The position numbers and the translations under genes were made by a program. From an uncultured Collinsella sp. (GTDB taxonomy: Bacteria > Actinomycetota > Coriobacteriia > Coriobacteriales > Coriobacteriaceae), in contig USDH01000007.1 of NCBI GenBank assembly GCA_900553415.1, forward strand, positions 1 through 23,539: DNA of 23,539 bases. The letters are read 5' to 3'. The notes under the pieces were generated by a model. The model saw only the letters and a list, made by a program, of their open reading frames with translations. It had not been told where the DNA came from and searched no databases. Of the stretch, positions 20,905-23,539 are shown piece after piece; within the stretch, counting starts at the first letter, position 1; the number at the start of each line of letters is the position of its first letter.

Positions 20905-20973
20905 TCACTGTCGACCGATCGTATTCGCATCACGCCACCACCAGTTGTTGAGAGATTTCATCGTGTTCTTCAT
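20905..20973 (-). CDS. Tryptophan leader peptide (22 aa) controlling the ECF S gene
   Basis: A 23-codon frame on the minus strand, ATG 20973 to TGA 20905, encodes a short peptide with LNNWWWRD in the middle: three consecutive Trp codons at positions 11-13. The SD AAGGAG lies eight bases before the ATG. This is the layout of ribosome-mediated attenuation: when charged tRNA-Trp is scarce the ribosome stalls at the Trp codons, alters RNA folding and prevents formation of the terminator at 20837-20870, so transcription reaches the transporter genes. The peptide itself has no function. It is too short for usual gene finders. Confidence 0.88.
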   Translation of the reverse strand: MKNTMKSLNNWWWRDANTIGRQ

Positions 20974-21031
20974 GTTGGTGGCTCCTTTCGTGATGCCGTG
21001 GCGCGGTCGCACCTAGTTGCTGTTGCGCTGC

Positions 21032-21037
21032 ACTATA
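21032..21037 (-). promoter_or_regulatory. Probable -10 box of the Trp-leader ECF operon
   Basis: On the minus strand TGCTATAGT is an extended -10 box (TG, one base, TATAGT). The leader peptide starts about 60 bases downstream. No good -35 box is visible, as is often the case with extended -10 promoters. Confidence 0.6.
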
Positions 21038-21058
21038 GCACAGCGAAGTGTGTGCGGG

Positions 21059-21081
21059 GAAATCTTTTTTAAAAAGATTTC
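21059..21081. other. Perfect 23-base palindrome
   Basis: GAAATCTTTTT and AAAAAGATTTC flank a single T. Next to it GGCGGG TTT CCCGCC (21083-21097) forms another hairpin. The pair lies between the C69 terminator and the ECF operon promoter and may be a regulator site or an A-tract upstream element. Confidence 0.5.
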
Positions 21082-21101
21082 AGGCGGGTTTCCCGCCGGT
21101 C

Positions 21102-21151
21102 AAAAGAGCGGGCTAAGCGGGCGAGGCTGCCATTGCTGCCTTGCCCGCTCA
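21102..21151 (-). terminator. Terminator after the C69 peptidase gene
   Basis: On the minus strand AGCGGGCAAGGC (21149-21138) pairs with GCCTCGCCCGCT (21127-21116). GAGCGGGC can instead pair with GCCCGCTC, which is followed at once by TTTTG. The tandem right arms make a strong stop 10-50 bases after the stop codon. Confidence 0.7.
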
Positions 21152-21160
21152 GCTAGGACG

Positions 21161-23104
21161 TTACTCCTTGTTGCGACGGTAGAGGAAGTAACCACCGGCG
21201 GAGATGACGGCAACGCCAGCGATGGCGAATGCAGCCACCATGCGGCCATCAAAACGATCACCGGTGGTGGGCAGGCCGCCCTTGGTGTTCGTTTTGTTGG
21301 TGGTTACTGTGGTTGTGGTGTCCGACTTGCCAGGCTTCTCAGGCTTGGTGGTGGGCTGCTCGGGCTTAGCGGGCTGCTCGGGGGTACCGGGCTGCTCAGG
21401 AGTACCAGGCTGCTCGGGGGTGCCAGGCTGATCCGGGGTTACCGGGTCGGTGGCAAGAGCGTCCTTGGCGTAGGTGATGGACACCTTGAGGCCGTTGGTC
21501 TCGGTGTTCAGGTCGCTCGGGGTGAAGGGCGTGCTGAAATCCTCAGCCTTCAGATAAGCGCGCATCTCCTGGAGCAGGGCCTTGCACTTGACGTAGGTGT
21601 TCTCAGTGGCAGCCTTGCCGGCCTTGTTTGCCAGGGCGGTGCGGCCCTCAGTGGTGGTCTCGGCCTGCATAGCAGCATCGACCTCAAGGTTCTGTTCGAT
21701 GAGCTCGTTCTGGAGAGCGTCGAGGTAGGCGCGAACGCCGGTGCCGAGCTGCTCGCGGTGCTCGTAGCAGAGGGAACTAATGTCCATGAGGACGTAGTTG
21801 ATGGAGTTCTCGGGCTCCTCGTTGTTCACGATGTCCGTCTCTTCGCAGTGATCGTAGGAGACATCCTGATTGCTGAAGTAGGGGCTGACCTCGGTGAGCA
21901 GTGCAGAGTACAGAGGAATAGCGACGGAGTAGGCGGCGCGGGAGAGCATCTCCCACTGAATGGTCGCGATCTCGGGGTCCATGCCCTGACGGATCTGGAA
22001 GAGGTTGGTCTCGGTGCTTCTTTCGGTGCCGATGGCGTAGACACCGTCGGTGTTGGCGTTGAGGCCGGGGACATTTTCGCCGCGGTTGCCAAATGCACGG
22101 ATCATCTCAAAGGTGTTCCAGTCGGACTTGCCGGGCTGGAAGAACAGGGGCTGGATCTCGCTGACCATGGCTCCGATTTGGTCGGGGCCTTTTTTCGGTT
22201 TAACCGTGACGATGTCGTAATCCGCACCCTTGGTCAACGGGGCCATGAAGTAATCGCGGCCCTGGACATAGCGAGTCCACTGATGAACGCCGGAATCGGC
22301 GACGCTTTTGCCATAGGTCTTGGCAACGTCGAACTTGCCGTCGGTGTACTCGGCGAAGCCATTTTTCTCGGGCATGGTCTGGATGCCCTCGGAGTGGAGG
22401 CAGTTCTCGGCGTCATCAAGGTTGACATCGTAATTGAGTCCGCCGATGTTGGGGTTGAGTGAGGCGACGTCATCGGCGAGCTTCATGGCGATCCACTGGT
22501 GGCCGGAAAGTGCGGCAAACAGCCAAGTCTCGTTGCTGTCGGCGATGATAATCTGATCGTTGCCGTTGGCGCCCTGCTCGTCGATGATCTTGCCGAGGAG
22601 CTCGACACCCTCACGTGCTTTGGCACTTTCGCCTAAGATAACGCTGCCGTAGCTATACTCGCCAATGCCAGTGTCGGTCAGGGGGTCTGCCTTGGCGGCT
22701 TTATCGTTCATGTTGGTGGTCAGCGTTGCGGAGCAGGACACGCCCTTCTCATTGATGCCTGCCTCAGAGTAGGCATCATAGCGCCCGTGCCACTGCGAAG
22801 GATGATCGCGCACGTAGCTATAACGATATGTAGTCTTGGTCGACCTGTATGAGAAGTCGGACTCGTCTGAGCCGTAGGTATACCCGGGGGCATGCGACGG
22901 CTCAATGCCAAAGTGCTTGAGGTAGCGCGGGCCAAAGTCCTCGGCGCGACCATAGTACGTGTTGTTGTCGGCCGTAAGGTTTTTGCCCATGTACATTTGC
23001 GTGCAGGCGAGCGCAGATGTCGGCATGGACATGATGGTCGCAGCTCCAAAGGCGAGGCCTATGCCTAGCTTCTTGAGCGCGTTGACGGGGCGAGTTTTCC
23101 TCAT
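21161..23104 (-). CDS. Cell-wall anchored C69-family dipeptidase
   Basis: The 647-residue protein has a signal peptide (1-33) and a Cys at position 34 directly after SALA (CTQMYMGKNLTADNNTYYGR), the N-terminal nucleophile of C69 (PepD) Ntn-hydrolases. Cleavage by signal peptidase would expose it. Further C69 motifs follow, including GVSCSATLTTN and ETWLFAALSGHQWIAMKL. About 440-540 is a helical segment, followed by a Pro/Glu/Thr repeat (PEQPGT, three near-identical units). The C-terminus has LPTTG, a hydrophobic span and RRNKE, the sortase sorting signal. It is therefore displayed on the cell wall and probably digests dietary or host dipeptides. ATG 23104 follows GGGAGGG. Its leader contains a 10-bp hairpin. 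Confidence 0.92.
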   Translation of the reverse strand: MRKTRPVNALKKLGIGLAFGAATIMSMPTSALACTQMYMGKNLTADNNTYYGRAEDFGPRYLKHFGIEPSHAPGYTYGSDESDFSYRSTKTTYRYSYVRDHPSQWHGRYDAYSEAGINEKGVSCSATLTTNMNDKAAKADPLTDTGIGEYSYGSVILGESAKAREGVELLGKIIDEQGANGNDQIIIADSNETWLFAALSGHQWIAMKLADDVASLNPNIGGLNYDVNLDDAENCLHSEGIQTMPEKNGFAEYTDGKFDVAKTYGKSVADSGVHQWTRYVQGRDYFMAPLTKGADYDIVTVKPKKGPDQIGAMVSEIQPLFFQPGKSDWNTFEMIRAFGNRGENVPGLNANTDGVYAIGTERSTETNLFQIRQGMDPEIATIQWEMLSRAAYSVAIPLYSALLTEVSPYFSNQDVSYDHCEETDIVNNEEPENSINYVLMDISSLCYEHREQLGTGVRAYLDALQNELIEQNLEVDAAMQAETTTEGRTALANKAGKAATENTYVKCKALLQEMRAYLKAEDFSTPFTPSDLNTETNGLKVSITYAKDALATDPVTPDQPGTPEQPGTPEQPGTPEQPAKPEQPTTKPEKPGKSDTTTTVTTNKTNTKGGLPTTGDRFDGRMVAAFAIAGVAVISAGGYFLYRRNKE

Positions 23105-23123
23105 TTTCCCTCCCAGCGTGCGA

Positions 23124-23147
23124 AAGCCCTCTGTCGCCAGAGGGCTT
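23124..23147 (-). other. Leader hairpin before the C69 gene
   Basis: AAGCCCTCTG and CAGAGGGCTT form a perfect 10-bp stem with a four-base loop, followed on the minus strand by TTTC. It lies 20 bases before the start codon, just upstream of the ribosome site. It resembles the hairpins before the aminotransferase and ldh genes. Confidence 0.7.
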
Positions 23148-23330
23148 CAGCCAATAAAGACACCTCATTAGCGTAACGAACTGGAAACAATATTCATCTA
23201 TGAAAGAAACTTACTCGATAAGCGTGATGAAATATGCGATGAGCGGTTAATCGTACTCAGTTTGCAGCTTTACTTTAATAAAGACGCCCTGTAATTACTG
23301 TAGCCGAATAAAGTAGCTGGGAATGCCCGA
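23148..23330. promoter_or_regulatory. AT-rich promoter region of the C69 gene
   Basis: This stretch is clearly richer in A and T than the coding regions around it. It contains the perfect odd palindrome CTTTAATAAAG (about 23273-23283) and three copies of a CTTTATT heptamer on the minus strand (around 23153, 23277 and 23306). No convincing -10/-35 pair was found. No gene was seen in it. Confidence 0.35.
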
Positions 23331-23372
23331 AATGAAAATCCCCCGCTGTTTGACGAATGCATAAACAGCGGG
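23331..23372 (-). terminator. Terminator after the 30-residue membrane protein gene
   Basis: On the minus strand CCCGCTGTTT (23372-23363) pairs with AAACAGCGGG (23351-23342), followed by GGATTTTC. The loop contains ATGCAT. Confidence 0.85.
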
Positions 23373-23410
23373 AGAGGCGATAACTGGATGAATATCATAC
23401 CAATGTGGAT

Positions 23411-23503
23411 TTACTTCTTTCGGCGGTGAATCACGTTGATGGCGTAACCGACGAGCATGGCCAAGACGATGACAATAAAGCCGATCAGGGGATTGTCGTT
23501 CAT
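23411..23503 (-). CDS. 30-residue single-span membrane protein
   Basis: A 31-codon frame on the minus strand starts at ATG 23503 with a textbook SD, AGGAGG, five bases upstream. It ends at TAA 23411, 39 bases before a clear terminator. The product has a polar start (MNDNP), one long hydrophobic helix (LIGFIVIVLAMLVGYAINVI, residues 6-25) and a basic tail (HRRKK), predicting one membrane span with the tail in the cytoplasm. No family was recognised. Small proteins of this type often bind and modulate larger membrane complexes, but no partner can be named. The start of the neighbouring transcript lies outside the window. Confidence 0.75.
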   Translation of the reverse strand: MNDNPLIGFIVIVLAMLVGYAINVIHRRKK

Positions 23504-23539
23504 GGGGTCCTCCTATTTTCCGAGCGGGGAGAATTCGTC

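Noticed and set aside
20997..21020. T-box-like string AGGTGCGACCGCG (minus strand) near the Trp leader
   Set aside because: It matches the T-box core at about ten of thirteen positions but lies right after the promoter with no Stem I or specifier loop upstream, whereas the Trp leader peptide explains regulation well.
21361..21435. Short tandem repeats as a CRISPR or minisatellite
   Set aside because: These encode the Pro/Glu/Thr wall-spanning repeat of the C69 protein in frame; no spacers are present.
21017..22462. Long open frame opposite the C69 gene
   Set aside because: Its product is Gly/Val/Asp-rich with no recognisable domain, has no ribosome site, and is fully opposed to a clear C69 peptidase; such antisense frames are common in GC-rich genes.
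1..23539. tRNA or rRNA genes
   Set aside because: No cloverleaf with a TTCRA loop and no rRNA-like stretch was noticed in the intergenic regions on reading; a tRNAscan run would settle this.

Overview
This window looks like the chromosome of a Gram-positive, high-GC gut actinobacterium of the class Coriobacteriia, most likely Collinsella or a close relative. The clues are about 60% G+C genes in actinobacterial style, a sortase-anchored (LPTTG) C69 dipeptidase, L-lactate dehydrogenase, ECF transporters, an adjacent HTH protein and membrane-anchored Ser/Thr kinase, and no outer-membrane genes. The genus is inferred, not proven. No rRNA, tRNA, CRISPR array, phage gene or transposase was seen.

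Layout. 1-5230 (+): the end of NAD+ synthetase, a class I/II aminotransferase, L-lactate dehydrogenase, a DUF2974 (Mbeg1-like) hydrolase and a YejK/NdpA-type nucleoid-associated protein. 5255-9590: a structured intergenic element, then on the minus strand dapH, dapB and an in-frame lysA-dapA fusion, read from a lysine riboswitch. Divergent from it (+) is an M20 deacetylase. DapA, DapB, DapH, the deacetylase, LysA and possibly the aminotransferase at 461 together form most of the acetylase branch of diaminopimelate/lysine synthesis. 10781-13644 (+): a small membrane protein, a FxLYD lipoprotein-like protein whose ribosome site lies inside a perfect 12-bp hairpin, an HTH protein and a Ser/Thr kinase. 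13682-14815 (-): a secreted coiled-coil cell-wall hydrolase. 15209-17296 (+): an ATP-grasp ligase and an Asp/Glu racemase, a pair that suggests D-aspartate addition to peptidoglycan. 17300-17491: a large inverted repeat around a terminator.

17492-21050 (-): a complete ECF transporter (S component, fused double ATPase, T component). A 22-residue leader peptide with three consecutive Trp codons and an attenuator precede the S gene, so the substrate is most likely tryptophan. 21161-23104 (-): the cell-wall anchored C69 dipeptidase. 23411-23503 (-): a 30-residue single-span membrane protein.

Main points of interest: (1) the Trp leader on an ECF transporter, with an 18-nt arm in the Trp-codon region that is repeated in complement beyond the terminator; (2) two copies of an apparently undescribed structured element (5271-5368 and 20089-20181) sharing conserved single-stranded strings around variable hairpins; (3) the SD-sequestering hairpin at 11211-11260; (4) the lysA-dapA fusion with an internal dapA start; (5) paired 7-1-7 palindromes two helical turns apart upstream of the D-Asp ligase; (6) GGGACAG-core dispersed repeats at four places.
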